Source: Deltaproteobacteria bacterium UBA1386
GTDB lineage: Bacteria > Desulfobacterota > Syntrophorhabdia > Syntrophorhabdales > Syntrophorhabdaceae
Assembly (NCBI GenBank): GCA_002305765.1
Contig: DBQU01000062.1
Location: forward strand, 1 to 64,000
Direction: 5' to 3'
Length of the DNA stretch: 64,000 nucleotides
Shown: positions 47,798 through 56,616 of the stretch, one piece after another
Numbering within the stretch: position 1 is the first letter of the stretch
Layout of the letters: every line of letters begins with the position of its first letter
The notes under the pieces: model-generated
The model's database searches: none
What the model was told of the DNA's origin: nothing
What the model saw: the letters and a program-made list of their open reading frames with translations, nothing else
Position numbers and translations under genes: made by a program

Positions 47798-48447
47798 TCT
47801 ATCCACCTCACGAAGTTCTCAAGGTCCTCACGGGGAGAGGTGAACTCGTTGATAGGGCTTGCCAGGTCGGGATAGCCCAGAGCGGCTCCGATCACCACGT
47901 CCTTGTTGTCGGGGATGTTGAGCATGTCCTTGATATCATCCTCATAGGCGTTGATAAGCCCGATGGGGCAGGTGGAAAGGCCGAAGTTGTGGGCGATCAG
48001 GACAAAATATCCGAGGGCGATCCCGATGTCCACGAGACGGGCCTCGGAAAAGGCGTTGTCGAGGCAAAAAATGACTGCCGACGGCGCGCCGTAGAAGTTG
48101 CAGCTGCCCTCGTTGATAAACCGGTTGAACTCCTGGCCCATCTTCTCCAGGTAGGGGTTCATCAGTATGAAGGATTCAGCTCCCCTCTTGTGAAACTCAG
48201 CTGAAAGGGGCTTCACGTTCCCGGGACTGCAGGAGATCTGCTTTTCACGGTAGAGCTTCACCAGTCTGCGGCTCAGCCGTTCCTTCTCCTCACCCATGAC
48301 AACGATGAATTCCCAGGGCTGGAGATTGATGGCCGACGGCGCGCGGACCACCAGGCTCAGTATCTCCTCTATCTGCTGTCTAGAGACCGCATCGGGCTTG
48401 AAGGCCCGTGCGCTCTTCCTCACTTTAATGGCTTCGATGAGATCCAT
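47794..48447 (-). CDS. Nitroreductase family protein
   Basis: FMN-dependent oxidoreductase of the nitroreductase fold, 217 aa. FMN-binding features: IKVRKSARAFKPDAVSRQ, VVRAPSAINLQPWEFIVV, and the C-terminal VIGAALGYPD. The segment LVDIGIALGYFVLIAHNFGL matches the dimer-helix region. The natural substrate is unknown. The start at 48447 follows TAGGAGG. It is 36 bases behind the B3/B4 gene, so it may be the last gene of the ATP synthase transcript. Confidence 0.9.
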   Translation of the reverse strand: MDLIEAIKVRKSARAFKPDAVSRQQIEEILSLVVRAPSAINLQPWEFIVVMGEEKERLSRRLVKLYREKQISCSPGNVKPLSAEFHKRGAESFILMNPYLEKMGQEFNRFINEGSCNFYGAPSAVIFCLDNAFSEARLVDIGIALGYFVLIAHNFGLSTCPIGLINAYEDDIKDMLNIPDNKDVVIGAALGYPDLASPINEFTSPREDLENFVRWID

Positions 48448-48483
48448 GGGATCAGTCCTCCTAGTTGCCGAACCCGCCGACAC

Positions 48484-49182
48484 TCATACCGCGAATTCGG
48501 TCTCTCTTTGTGATGCCGTCACTGTCGCCCGATGAACGATCCTTCCGTACTCATTGACGAGGATGCTATCGACAAGGTCCTTCGCTGCCCTCTCGCAGAG
48601 CCAGTCGGGCAGGCCCGACATGGCATGGATCAAAAGACACGCCCTTGTGGTCTCACTCTCGATCCTGTCCTTGTTCGATCGCTTCCAGAGCCACCGGCGG
48701 GTCAGGGCGTCCCTGTCATCCTTCACGATCACCTCACCCTTGTCTACGGCCTCCTGCTCGCCCATATCCATGGGGATGAAGGTTTCCGTGCCGGCGGCGA
48801 AGGTGAGGCTGATATTTCCGTCCACCCCGCTGATAGCGTGCCCGCTGATGGGAACAAGGTACTTGAGGGCGATCGAATTGTACAGGTCGACTATGGGGTT
48901 GAAACGCGGGAACGGTCCCCCCTTGAGGGCCCGCTTGAGAAGGGATTCTATAAAACTCGGATACTTCGTCGGGGCCATCCCCATCTTCTTGAAGGCTTCC
49001 CGCCAGGCTTTTATATTCGGATGGTCCTGCGGACGTTCAAAAGAAAAATGGACTCTCAGATCGTCAACGACCTCCTCGAGTCCATCTTCGCCGTACCTTA
49101 TGTTGTCAATCTCGCAAACAACCACACCGACCTGCAATGCAGGAAAAAGGCTGAATAGCCCCTCGTCTATGGTGAAGACCAT
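48484..49182 (-). CDS. B3/B4 domain protein
   Basis: A 232-aa protein with the B3/B4 fold found in the beta chain of phenylalanyl-tRNA synthetase, here free-standing. Recognisable parts are AWREAFKKMGMAPTKYPSFI followed by ESLLKRAL, NPIVDLYNSIALKYLVPISG and RRWLWKRSNKDRIESET. Relatives are thought to edit misacylated tRNA or bind amino acids, which is not proven for this group. Its ATG overlaps the atpC stop by one base, an unusual position for such a gene. Confidence 0.78.
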   Translation of the reverse strand: MVFTIDEGLFSLFPALQVGVVVCEIDNIRYGEDGLEEVVDDLRVHFSFERPQDHPNIKAWREAFKKMGMAPTKYPSFIESLLKRALKGGPFPRFNPIVDLYNSIALKYLVPISGHAISGVDGNISLTFAAGTETFIPMDMGEQEAVDKGEVIVKDDRDALTRRWLWKRSNKDRIESETTRACLLIHAMSGLPDWLCERAAKDLVDSILVNEYGRIVHRATVTASQRETEFAV

Positions 49183-49583
49183 TATATTTTCTTGGACGCC
49201 ACGCCTATACGGGCAATCGCCCGGAGCAATGCCATTTCCATCATCCGGTATTCCGTATGATCATAGGCCATCGTCTTCAAAAGGGCTTCGGCACGATCCA
49301 TTGCCTTCTTCGCCCGTTCAACATCTATTTCCTTCGCGGACTCCGCGGTATCTACAAGCAATGTCACCTTGTCGTCGACCACCTCGGCAAACCCGCCGCT
49401 CGATGCAATGTAGGTGGTCTCCGAACCTTTCCTGTACCGGATCTCTCCTATACGAAGGGTCGTGAGGAACTGGGTGTGGCCCGGCATGATACCGAACTCG
49501 CCCTCTGCTCCCGTGGCCTCCACCACATCGACTTCGTCCTTGACAACCGTTCTCTCAGGGGTAATTATCTCAAGGTTGAGCAT
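49182..49583 (-). CDS. atpC: ATP synthase epsilon subunit
   Basis: F1 central-stalk subunit, 133 aa, with the N-terminal beta barrel (LNLEIITPERTVVKDEVDVV, GEFGIMPGHTQFLTTL) and C-terminal helical hairpin (ERAKKAMDRAEALL). It inhibits or regulates ATP hydrolysis. Last canonical gene of the F1 operon. Confidence 0.96.
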   Translation of the reverse strand: MLNLEIITPERTVVKDEVDVVEATGAEGEFGIMPGHTQFLTTLRIGEIRYRKGSETTYIASSGGFAEVVDDKVTLLVDTAESAKEIDVERAKKAMDRAEALLKTMAYDHTEYRMMEMALLRAIARIGVASKKI

Positions 49584-49592
49584 AACGTTCTC

Positions 49593-51014
49593 TTATTCTC
49601 CCATGAACTGTTTGGCTTTTTCAACAGCCTCTTCTATGGTGCCCACCATGAAGAATGCCTGCTCGGGAAGCTCGTCGTGTTTGCCTTCAACGATCTCTTT
49701 GAATCCCCTGATCGTATCCTTCAGAGCAACGTACCGGCCGGGTTGGCCCGTGAAGACCTCCGCAACGAAGAAGGGCTGAGAGAGGAACCTCTGGATCTTC
49801 CTGGCCCTGGCAACGGTCAGTTTGTCGTCTTCCGAGAGCTCGTCCATACCGAGGATGGCGATGATGTCCTGAAGTTCCTTATATTTCTGAAGGACCGCCT
49901 GAACGTTCCGGGCTACCTGGTAATGCTCTTCCCCAACGATCTGAGGGTCGAGGATACGGCTCGTGGAGTCCAGAGGGTCAACAGCCGGGTATATACCAAG
50001 CTCCGAGATCTGACGGGAAAGAACCGTTGTGGCGTCGAGATGCGCGAACGTCGTTGCCGGCGCCGGGTCTGTGAGGTCATCGGCAGGGACGTAAATGGCC
50101 TGAACGGAGGTGATGGAACCTTTCAGAGTGGAGGTGATGCGCTCCTCAAGCTCTCCAAGGTCTGTCGCCAGGGTCGGCTGGTAACCGACGGCGGAGGGCA
50201 TACGGCCGAGCTGCGCCGAGACCTCGGAATTGGCCTGGGTGAAACGGAAGATGTTGTCGATGAAGAGGAGCACGTCCTGGCCTTCCTCATCGCGGAAATA
50301 CTCGGCGGCAGTGAGGGCCGTAAGACCGATCCTCGCCCGGGCACCGGGGACTTCCGTCATCTGTCCGTAAATGAGCGCGCACTTGTCGAGTACACCGGAG
50401 CCCTTCATCTCGAGCCAGAGGTCGTTTCCCTCCCTGGTGCGCTCACCGACACCACCGAAAACGGATATGCCGCCGTGGTGCTGAGCGATGTTGTGGATCA
50501 TCTCCATGATAACGACCGTCTTGCCGACACCGGCGCCGCCAAAGAGACCGACCTTGCCGCCCTTCGGATAAGGCTCGAGAAGGTCGATGACCTTGACGCC
50601 CGTTTCGAGAAGCTCGATCTTCGTATTCTGCTGGGTCAGCGAGGGTGCCGGGCGGTGGATCGGGTACGTCATGGCCGTCTTGACATCTCCCTGGTTGTCC
50701 ACGGGATCGCCGACGACATTGAGCACCCTGCCCAGGATCTCCTTCCCGACGGGGATCGATATCTGCCCGCCCTTGTAGACGGCATCCTGGCCGCGCATGA
50801 GACCGTCAGTCGTGTTCATGGCGATGCATCTGACCGTATTGTCACCGACATGCTGGGCAACCTCAAGGATGAGGTTCTCCGCCTTGTCGCTGATAGCGGG
50901 GTTGGTTACGTAAATCGCGCCGTTTATTGGTGGAAGCTGATCAGGTGGAAACCTGAAATCTACGACCGTTCCAATGACCTGTACAATCTTTCCTCTGACC
51001 TCCACGCTGCTCAT
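49593..51014 (-). CDS. atpD: ATP synthase beta subunit
   Basis: Catalytic F1 subunit, 473 aa. P-loop GLFGGAGVGKTV near residue 155, VFGGVGERTREGNDL (catalytic Glu), Walker B DVLLFIDNIFRFTQA and the signature PAVDPLDSTSR. The operon order F'-F-H-A-G-D-C is that of F-type ATPases with duplicated b subunits. Confidence 0.98.
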   Translation of the reverse strand: MSSVEVRGKIVQVIGTVVDFRFPPDQLPPINGAIYVTNPAISDKAENLILEVAQHVGDNTVRCIAMNTTDGLMRGQDAVYKGGQISIPVGKEILGRVLNVVGDPVDNQGDVKTAMTYPIHRPAPSLTQQNTKIELLETGVKVIDLLEPYPKGGKVGLFGGAGVGKTVVIMEMIHNIAQHHGGISVFGGVGERTREGNDLWLEMKGSGVLDKCALIYGQMTEVPGARARIGLTALTAAEYFRDEEGQDVLLFIDNIFRFTQANSEVSAQLGRMPSAVGYQPTLATDLGELEERITSTLKGSITSVQAIYVPADDLTDPAPATTFAHLDATTVLSRQISELGIYPAVDPLDSTSRILDPQIVGEEHYQVARNVQAVLQKYKELQDIIAILGMDELSEDDKLTVARARKIQRFLSQPFFVAEVFTGQPGRYVALKDTIRGFKEIVEGKHDELPEQAFFMVGTIEEAVEKAKQFMGE

Positions 51015-51031
51015 CTATCTTCCTCCTTAGA

Positions 51032-51892
51032 TTATGTTCCTCGCAAGGCTTCAGCGCCACCAACGATATCCAACATTTCGTTGGTTATACCTTCCTGTCT
51101 TCTCTTGTTGTAAACGAGGGTGAGATACCGCACCATCTCACCGCAGTTATTCGTCGCGTTCTCCATCGCGCTCATCCGGGCCGCGTGCTCCGACGTCTGG
51201 GATTCCACCAGGGCGTAGTATATCTTCGTGCTTATGTAACGGGGGATGAGGGACCCGACGATCTCCATGCGGTCGGGCTCGCATATGTAATCGATATACT
51301 CGACATCCTCGGGCGTCTTGATGGGGATGAATTCCTCGAAGACGATCTCCTGCTTCACCGGGGACGCGAAATACGTGTAGGAGAGGTACACCTTGTCGAA
51401 CTCGCCTGTCAGGTACAGTTCTATTATCTCCTCGGCGACGGCGTCCACAAGCTCCTGGTCGACCTTCTTGATGTCGACCCAGCTCTTCACCACATCTATT
51501 CTTCTCTTGGCGAGATAATCCCGGATCTTCCGGCCGAAAACGTAGACACCCACTCTTTCATAGGTGTCGCGGTTCTGCTTCGAGAAGTTCTCCGCCGTCA
51601 GAGCCACGTTGACATTGAACCCGCCGCACAGGCCCCTGTCGGAGCCGATGGAAACGATGAGGACCTTCTTGATCTCTTCTCTCGTCTCGAGAAGGGGATG
51701 GGCATCGACGGGCATGTTCTTGACGACACGTCCGGTCAGCTCTTCTATCTTCACCGCGTAGTCCTTGATCTTCTCGAGGTCCGTCTGGGCCCGCCTCAGT
51801 TTCGAGGCGGAAACCATTTTCATCGTCCTCGTGATCGTCTGGGTGCTGTTGACACTTCCTATCTTTCTCTTGATATCTCTTAGCGTCGCCAC
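51032..51892 (-). CDS. atpG: ATP synthase gamma subunit
   Basis: Rotor shaft of F1, 286 aa. N-terminal helix TLRDIKRKIGSVNSTQTITR followed by TMKMVSASKLRRAQ and C-terminal MSAMENATNNCGEMVRYLTL followed by VYNKRRQEGITNEMLDIVGG form the coiled coil. The start codon is GTG. It lies 12 bases downstream of atpA. Confidence 0.97.
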   Translation of the reverse strand: MATLRDIKRKIGSVNSTQTITRTMKMVSASKLRRAQTDLEKIKDYAVKIEELTGRVVKNMPVDAHPLLETREEIKKVLIVSIGSDRGLCGGFNVNVALTAENFSKQNRDTYERVGVYVFGRKIRDYLAKRRIDVVKSWVDIKKVDQELVDAVAEEIIELYLTGEFDKVYLSYTYFASPVKQEIVFEEFIPIKTPEDVEYIDYICEPDRMEIVGSLIPRYISTKIYYALVESQTSEHAARMSAMENATNNCGEMVRYLTLVYNKRRQEGITNEMLDIVGGAEALRGT

Positions 51893-51904
51893 TGAAAGCT
51901 CCCT

Positions 51905-53413
51905 TTAGTAGGTAAATCCTTCCTTGAACTCGTTGAGCGCCTTCGTAAGCTTCTCTTCGATCGACGCGTCGATGGCCTTCTTCTCCCCGATCTCCTGGAG
52001 GATATTGGTATACTTGGAATCCATGAAGCGCGTCAGCTCCGCCTCGTATTTCTTGAGAGCGCTCTCGGGATAGGTATCGATGAACCCGTTCGCCGCGGCG
52101 TAGAGGAGAACGACCTGTTTCTCGACGGCGATGGGAACGTACTGGCCCTGCTTGAAAAGCTCCGTCAGCCGTGAACCGCGGGCAAGGAGGGCTTGCGTGG
52201 CCTTGTCAAGGTCGGAACCGAACTTGGCAAACGCTGCCATCTCGCGGTACTGGGCCATTTCCAGCCTCAACCTGCCTGCCACCTGCTTCATTGCCTTGAT
52301 CTGTGCGTTGCCGCCGACCCTCGATACCGAGATACCGACGTTGATCGCGGGCCTGACACCGGCGTAGAACAATTCCGGCTCAAGGTAGATCTGACCGTCG
52401 GTAATGGAAATGACGTTCGTCGGAATATACGCGGAAACGTCGCCCGCCTGGGTCTCGATGATCGGGAGGGAGGTAAGGGACCCGCCGCCATGGGCGTCAT
52501 CCCACTTCGCCGATCTTTCAAGAAGGCGTGAGTGGAGATAGAAGATGTCCCCGGGGTACGCCTCACGTCCCGGCGGTCTCCTGAGGAGCAGCGAGAGCTG
52601 GCGGTACGCGACGGCATGCTTTGAAAGGTCGTCATACACGATGAGGGCATGTTTGCCGTTGTCCCTGAAGTACTCACCCATCGCGGTGCCCGCGAAGGGA
52701 GCGAGGAACTGGAGCGGAGCGGAGTCGCTTGCCGTCGCCGCGACGACCGTGGTGTACTCCATCGCGCCGTACTCCGTCAGCAGGTCGACGATCCTCGCCA
52801 CGGAGAACCTCTTCTGGCCTATGGCCACGTATATGCAGAAGACATCCTTGCCTTTCTGGTTGATGATCGTATCGAGGGCCACGACGGTCTTTCCCGTGCC
52901 GCGGTCGCCGATGATGAGCTCCCTCTGACCCCTGCCGATGGGGATGAGGGCGTCGATCTCCTTGATGCCCGTCTGCAGAGGCTCCTTAACGGGCTGGCGC
53001 ACGACGACGCCGGGCGCTATCTGTTCGACGGGCCGGAACTCTTTCGCATCGATCGGACCTTTGCCGTCGATCGGAGTCCCGAGGGCGTCGACAACCCTGC
53101 CCACCAGGGCCTCACCGACGGGGACCTGGGCGATCTTTCCCGTTCTTTTTGCCAGGTCGCCTTCTTTTATCTTGTAGTCCTCGCCGAAGATAACGGCGCC
53201 GATGTTGTCTTCCTCAAGGTTCTGCACCATGCCGGTAATACCGTGGGGCAGCTCAAGGAGCTCGCCGGCCATGGCGTTCTCAAGCCCGTATATCCTTGCG
53301 ATACCGTCGCCCACCGTCATGATGACACCGGTTTCCTGAAGGTCGATCTCCTTTTCGAAACCCGATATCTTCTGCTCTATGATCCTGCTTATTTCGTCGG
53401 CCCTGATCTCCAT
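51905..53413 (-). CDS. atpA: ATP synthase alpha subunit
   Basis: Non-catalytic nucleotide-binding F1 subunit, 502 aa. P-loop GDRGTGKTVVALDTI, GRGQRELIIGD, Walker B HALIVYDDLSKHAVAYR and the signature PAINVGISVSRVGG. The ATG at 53413 has AAGGAGT at good spacing; a GTG two codons earlier overlaps the atpH stop but is too close to that site. Confidence 0.97.
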   Translation of the reverse strand: MEIRADEISRIIEQKISGFEKEIDLQETGVIMTVGDGIARIYGLENAMAGELLELPHGITGMVQNLEEDNIGAVIFGEDYKIKEGDLAKRTGKIAQVPVGEALVGRVVDALGTPIDGKGPIDAKEFRPVEQIAPGVVVRQPVKEPLQTGIKEIDALIPIGRGQRELIIGDRGTGKTVVALDTIINQKGKDVFCIYVAIGQKRFSVARIVDLLTEYGAMEYTTVVAATASDSAPLQFLAPFAGTAMGEYFRDNGKHALIVYDDLSKHAVAYRQLSLLLRRPPGREAYPGDIFYLHSRLLERSAKWDDAHGGGSLTSLPIIETQAGDVSAYIPTNVISITDGQIYLEPELFYAGVRPAINVGISVSRVGGNAQIKAMKQVAGRLRLEMAQYREMAAFAKFGSDLDKATQALLARGSRLTELFKQGQYVPIAVEKQVVLLYAAANGFIDTYPESALKKYEAELTRFMDSKYTNILQEIGEKKAIDASIEEKLTKALNEFKEGFTY

Positions 53414-53418
53414 AGACA

Positions 53419-53961
53419 CTACTCCTTCAGTATATTTTCCTGCAACGTGTGCAGCTGTCTTTTCACGCTTCCGTCTATTATCGTTCCCTTAATTGCAACC
53501 TTGACCCCGCCGATAAGGCTTTTGTCTTCCTGTACCGTCAGCAGGACCTCTTTCCCGAGTTTCGCCCCGAGTTCCTTCTCTATCTTCCCCTTCGCGGCAT
53601 CATCCATGGGGAACGCCGTCCAAAGGGTGCCCTTGACCCTGCCTTCCTTTTCGTCGACGAGTTCGTTGTAGACATCCCTGATCAACGATAGGTACCCCAT
53701 CCTGTTCTTCTCAAGGAGCATGGTGAACATGCTGGCGAGCGGAGAGGAGACCTGAAGCGACTTGAGAACGTCGCTCAAGACCTCACGGCGCTTTTCCACC
53801 TCCACGAGGGGCAGCACGATGGCCCTTTTCAGGCGCTCTTCCTTGTCGAAGACACCAAGGATGCCTTCTATCTCAGACTGGTATTCCTTGTATTTCCCGT
53901 TCTTTTCACCCACGTTGAACAGACCTTTAGCATATCTCTTGGCAATGGATTGGCTTATCAA
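53419..53961 (-). CDS. atpH: ATP synthase delta subunit
   Basis: Peripheral stator subunit connecting F1 to the b subunits, 180 aa. The OSCP-type pattern is seen in SIAKRYAKGLFNVGE, and in the C-terminal VQEDKSLIGGVKVAIKGTII. The start codon appears to be TTG (53961), overlapping the atpF stop as TTGA, with GAGGAG seven bases upstream; no better start is near. Confidence 0.93.
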   Translation of the reverse strand: MISQSIAKRYAKGLFNVGEKNGKYKEYQSEIEGILGVFDKEERLKRAIVLPLVEVEKRREVLSDVLKSLQVSSPLASMFTMLLEKNRMGYLSLIRDVYNELVDEKEGRVKGTLWTAFPMDDAAKGKIEKELGAKLGKEVLLTVQEDKSLIGGVKVAIKGTIIDGSVKRQLHTLQENILKE

Positions 53962-54452
53962 TTCATGCTCCTCAGTTTTACGATGAAATCTTCCACCAGA
54001 CTGTCATGGTCGGACTGGGTGATCTTTTCGGTGATGAGTTTCTCCGCCTGTTCCACGGTGAGACGGGAGATCTCTTCCTTGATCCTCCGGGCCACCTCTT
54101 TGTTCTCCTGCTCTGCCGTCAGGCGGGCTTGTTCCCGTATTCTCGCAGCGAAGCCCATGGCCTCGTCGATGATCTTCTTCTTTTCCGTTTCCGCTTCCTG
54201 CATCGTCTGCTTCTTGAAGGCCTCCATCTCGCCCTCGAGCTTGTCCATCTTCTCCTGGTACCGGGCACGCAGGGCCTGGGCCTCGCTCAAGGCCTTCTGT
54301 GTTTCCTCGAGTTGCGTCTTCACCGTCTGGTGACGCTTCCTGAGGAAACCCTTCAGGGGCTTACCGACAAAATAGATAAGTAGGCCGACCAGAACAAAGA
54401 AATTGAAGAATTTGAATATTAGACTCCAGACCGACTCGCCACCGGGTGCCAT
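53958..54452 (-). CDS. atpF: ATP synthase b subunit
   Basis: Membrane-anchored stator stalk subunit, 164 aa: one N-terminal TM helix (LIFKFFNFFVLVGLLIYFVG) and a long charged helix. Together with the next gene it makes a b/b' heterodimer. It overlaps atpH by four bases. Confidence 0.93.
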   Translation of the reverse strand: MAPGGESVWSLIFKFFNFFVLVGLLIYFVGKPLKGFLRKRHQTVKTQLEETQKALSEAQALRARYQEKMDKLEGEMEAFKKQTMQEAETEKKKIIDEAMGFAARIREQARLTAEQENKEVARRIKEEISRLTVEQAEKLITEKITQSDHDSLVEDFIVKLRSMN

Positions 54453-54877
54453 CAGATACTCCTTTTCAAGATCTTCTGCGCCGCTTCCATGGAAAGCTTG
54501 CCGACATCGGCTCTAAGCGCGTCATAGACCTTCCTGCCTTCCACTTCTATCTCACTCTTTATCTTCGCAAGCTCTTCGGACAGTTCGCTCCTGGCCTTCT
54601 CGATCACATGCACGGCTTCCTTGTTGGCCTCCGAGATGACCGCATCCCTGCCGCCGATGATGGGCTTTCTCTTTTCCACGAAGGAGGACTCGTAGTTCTT
54701 CTCCAGGTCTACCGTGTCCTGCTTTGCCTGTTCGACACCGTCCGTTAACCCTTTAATGGCGTTCTGGCGTTTTTCCAGGGCCCTGAGGACCGGTTTGAAA
54801 AGGATGAAGTTCAGGATAAAAAGCAGGATAAGGAAGTGAACAAACTGGTACAAAATGGTCGCATCGAAGTTAATCAT
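54452..54877 (-). CDS. atpF': ATP synthase b' subunit
   Basis: Second stator stalk subunit, 141 aa: N-terminal TM helix (LYQFVHFLILLFILNFILF) and a charged helix (KARSELSEELAKIKSEIEVE). First gene of this operon. The genes for subunits a and c (atpB, atpE) are not next to it and must lie elsewhere. Confidence 0.92.
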   Translation of the reverse strand: MINFDATILYQFVHFLILLFILNFILFKPVLRALEKRQNAIKGLTDGVEQAKQDTVDLEKNYESSFVEKRKPIIGGRDAVISEANKEAVHVIEKARSELSEELAKIKSEIEVEGRKVYDALRADVGKLSMEAAQKILKRSI

Positions 54878-54919
54878 AGGGAACTTCCTAATTAGATTGG
54901 CGTTTAACTATCCGTAGGG

Positions 54920-54948
54920 TTTTAACACAATTCCCGTCGGCATTTCAA
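54920..54948 (-). promoter_or_regulatory. Promoter of the ATP synthase operon
   Basis: Minus strand: TTGAAA (54943-54948), 17 bases, TTAAAA (54920-54925), about 40 bases before the atpF' ATG. The rest of the 132-base gap to parB is AT-rich with no other clear signal. Confidence 0.55.
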
Positions 54949-55009
54949 TTATTTTTGTCACATATTTTCAAGAAACGCTGATTGATGTGCTTCAACCCCG
55001 ATACAGCCG

Positions 55010-55822
55010 TTAATTCAAGCCGGTTATCAACTCAGACAGGCGCTCCAGATCCTCCCGCGAATAGAATTCTATAATGATCTTGCCCCTGTTCCTTCTCATT
55101 GTGATGTTCACCTTCGTCTGCAGGGCCTTGACCAGCGTCTCCTCCAGAAATGCCAGCGCGGGCTCCTTGGTAGGGGACGCCTTCCTTGCCTGTCTCTCCA
55201 GTTCCCGGACGGAAGTCCCCTCATGAAGGACCTTTTCTACAAACCTCTTCTGTTCCCTTTCACCCTTAAGCGAAAGGATGACCCGTCCGTGCCCCTGCGT
55301 GAGCTTGCCCTCCGACATGAGTTCCTTCACCCATGCGGGCAGCTTCAAGAGACGCAGGCAGTTCGTAACGGAGCTGCGGTCAACGCCCATCTTCTTCGCG
55401 ATGTCCTCGTGGGTGTACGTGAATTCCTCCACGAACCGCTCGTACACCGCGGCCACCTCCAGGGGACCAAGGTCCTCTCTCTGGAGGTTCTCCATGAGGG
55501 CGATCTCCAGCGCCTCCCTGTCGTCGACATCCCGGACCATGGCCGGGACCTCCCTCAGGCCCGCCAGAATGGCCGCCCGGTAGCGCCTCTCCCCGGCAAT
55601 GATCTCGTAGACGCTTCCCTTCCTCTTGAGTATGATGGGCTGGAGAAGGCCTTTTTCGCTGATGGATGCCGCCAGTTCGTCGATGCCTCTCTCATCCATC
55701 CGGATGCGCGGCTGGGCAGGGTTGGGCACGATCTGGTCGATCGCGATGAGTCGCGTCGTGCCCTTCTCCTCTATGTCCTTGAGTATGGCGGAGAGTCCTC
55801 TTCCCAGGGGGTCTTTCTTCAC
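55010..55822 (-). CDS. parB: Chromosome partitioning protein ParB
   Basis: CTP-dependent parS-binding clamp, 270 aa. N-terminal DPLGRGLSAILKD, the CTPase motifs IIAGERRYRAAILAGL and ENLQREDLGPLEVA, and the HTH region HEDIAKKMGVDRSSVTNCLR. A short C-terminal dimerisation domain follows. The start is GTG, overlapping the parA stop by four bases. No parS consensus site was found in the window by eye. Confidence 0.96.
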   Translation of the reverse strand: MKKDPLGRGLSAILKDIEEKGTTRLIAIDQIVPNPAQPRIRMDERGIDELAASISEKGLLQPIILKRKGSVYEIIAGERRYRAAILAGLREVPAMVRDVDDREALEIALMENLQREDLGPLEVAAVYERFVEEFTYTHEDIAKKMGVDRSSVTNCLRLLKLPAWVKELMSEGKLTQGHGRVILSLKGEREQKRFVEKVLHEGTSVRELERQARKASPTKEPALAFLEETLVKALQTKVNITMRRNRGKIIIEFYSREDLERLSELITGLN

Positions 55823-56583
55823 GCCTCGCTCCTCTTTTCAAGAATTTCCGACGCCAGCCGGAGATAGCTCTCGGCGCCTCGTGAACTTATATCATAAAGG
55901 AGTGCCGGTTTTCCATGGCTCGGTGATTCGCTGAGCTTCACGTTGCGGGGGATGACGGTCCTGAAAACGGTGTCATTGAAGCACTTCGTGACCTCTTCCC
56001 ACACCCTGAAGGAAAGGTTGTTCCTCCTGTCGAACATGGTGAGGAGTATGCCCAGGACCTCGAGTCCGGGATTGAGCTTTCTTTGAATGATGGAAATGGT
56101 CCTCAGGAGCATGGCGAGGCCCTCGAGGGCGAAATACTCGCACTGCAGGGGTATGATGACGCGGTCCGAAGCAGCCAGCGAGTTTATGGTGAGAAGCCCC
56201 AGCGATGGCGGGCAGTCGACGAATATGTACGAATAGGTGTCCCCCAGTTCCCCGATGGCCTTCTTCAGGGCGTACTCCCGCTCGGTCGTGTCGAGAAGCT
56301 CGATCTCCGCGCCTATGAGGTCGGGATGGGCGGGGATGATATCCAGATAAGGGACCGCGGTGGGACGGATCACCTCGGCCATCGTCTTCTCGCCGATGAG
56401 GACGCTGTAAATGTGGCCGACCACATTGTTGTAAGGAATGCCGAACCCGGACGTGGTGTTGCACTGGGAATCCATGTCGATGACGAGGGTCTTCCGTTCG
56501 GATACCGCGATGGACGCCGAGAGGTTGACAGCGGTTGTCGTCTTGCCGACCCCGCCCTTCTGGTTCGCGATGGAGATCACCAT
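55819..56583 (-). CDS. parA: Chromosome partitioning ATPase ParA (Soj)
   Basis: Deviant Walker ATPase, 254 aa, that segregates chromosome origins with ParB. Walker A KGGVGKTTTAVNLSAS at residues 9-24, Walker A' DMDSQCNTT, and Walker B YIFVDCPPSLGLLT. The start at 56583 gives the family N-terminus MVISIANQKGG but lacks a clear ribosome-binding site; an ATG eight codons upstream is possible. Gene order rsmG-parA-parB is the classical origin-proximal arrangement. Confidence 0.96.
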   Translation of the reverse strand: MVISIANQKGGVGKTTTAVNLSASIAVSERKTLVIDMDSQCNTTSGFGIPYNNVVGHIYSVLIGEKTMAEVIRPTAVPYLDIIPAHPDLIGAEIELLDTTEREYALKKAIGELGDTYSYIFVDCPPSLGLLTINSLAASDRVIIPLQCEYFALEGLAMLLRTISIIQRKLNPGLEVLGILLTMFDRRNNLSFRVWEEVTKCFNDTVFRTVIPRNVKLSESPSHGKPALLYDISSRGAESYLRLASEILEKRSEA

Positions 56584-56616
56584 GACAGTTTCATTACCAT
56601 ACCACATTACCGGGCA

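Noticed and set aside
55010..55822. parB and parA as plasmid partition genes
   Set aside because: rsmG and the ATP synthase operon flank them, the chromosomal arrangement, and no replication initiator gene is seen.
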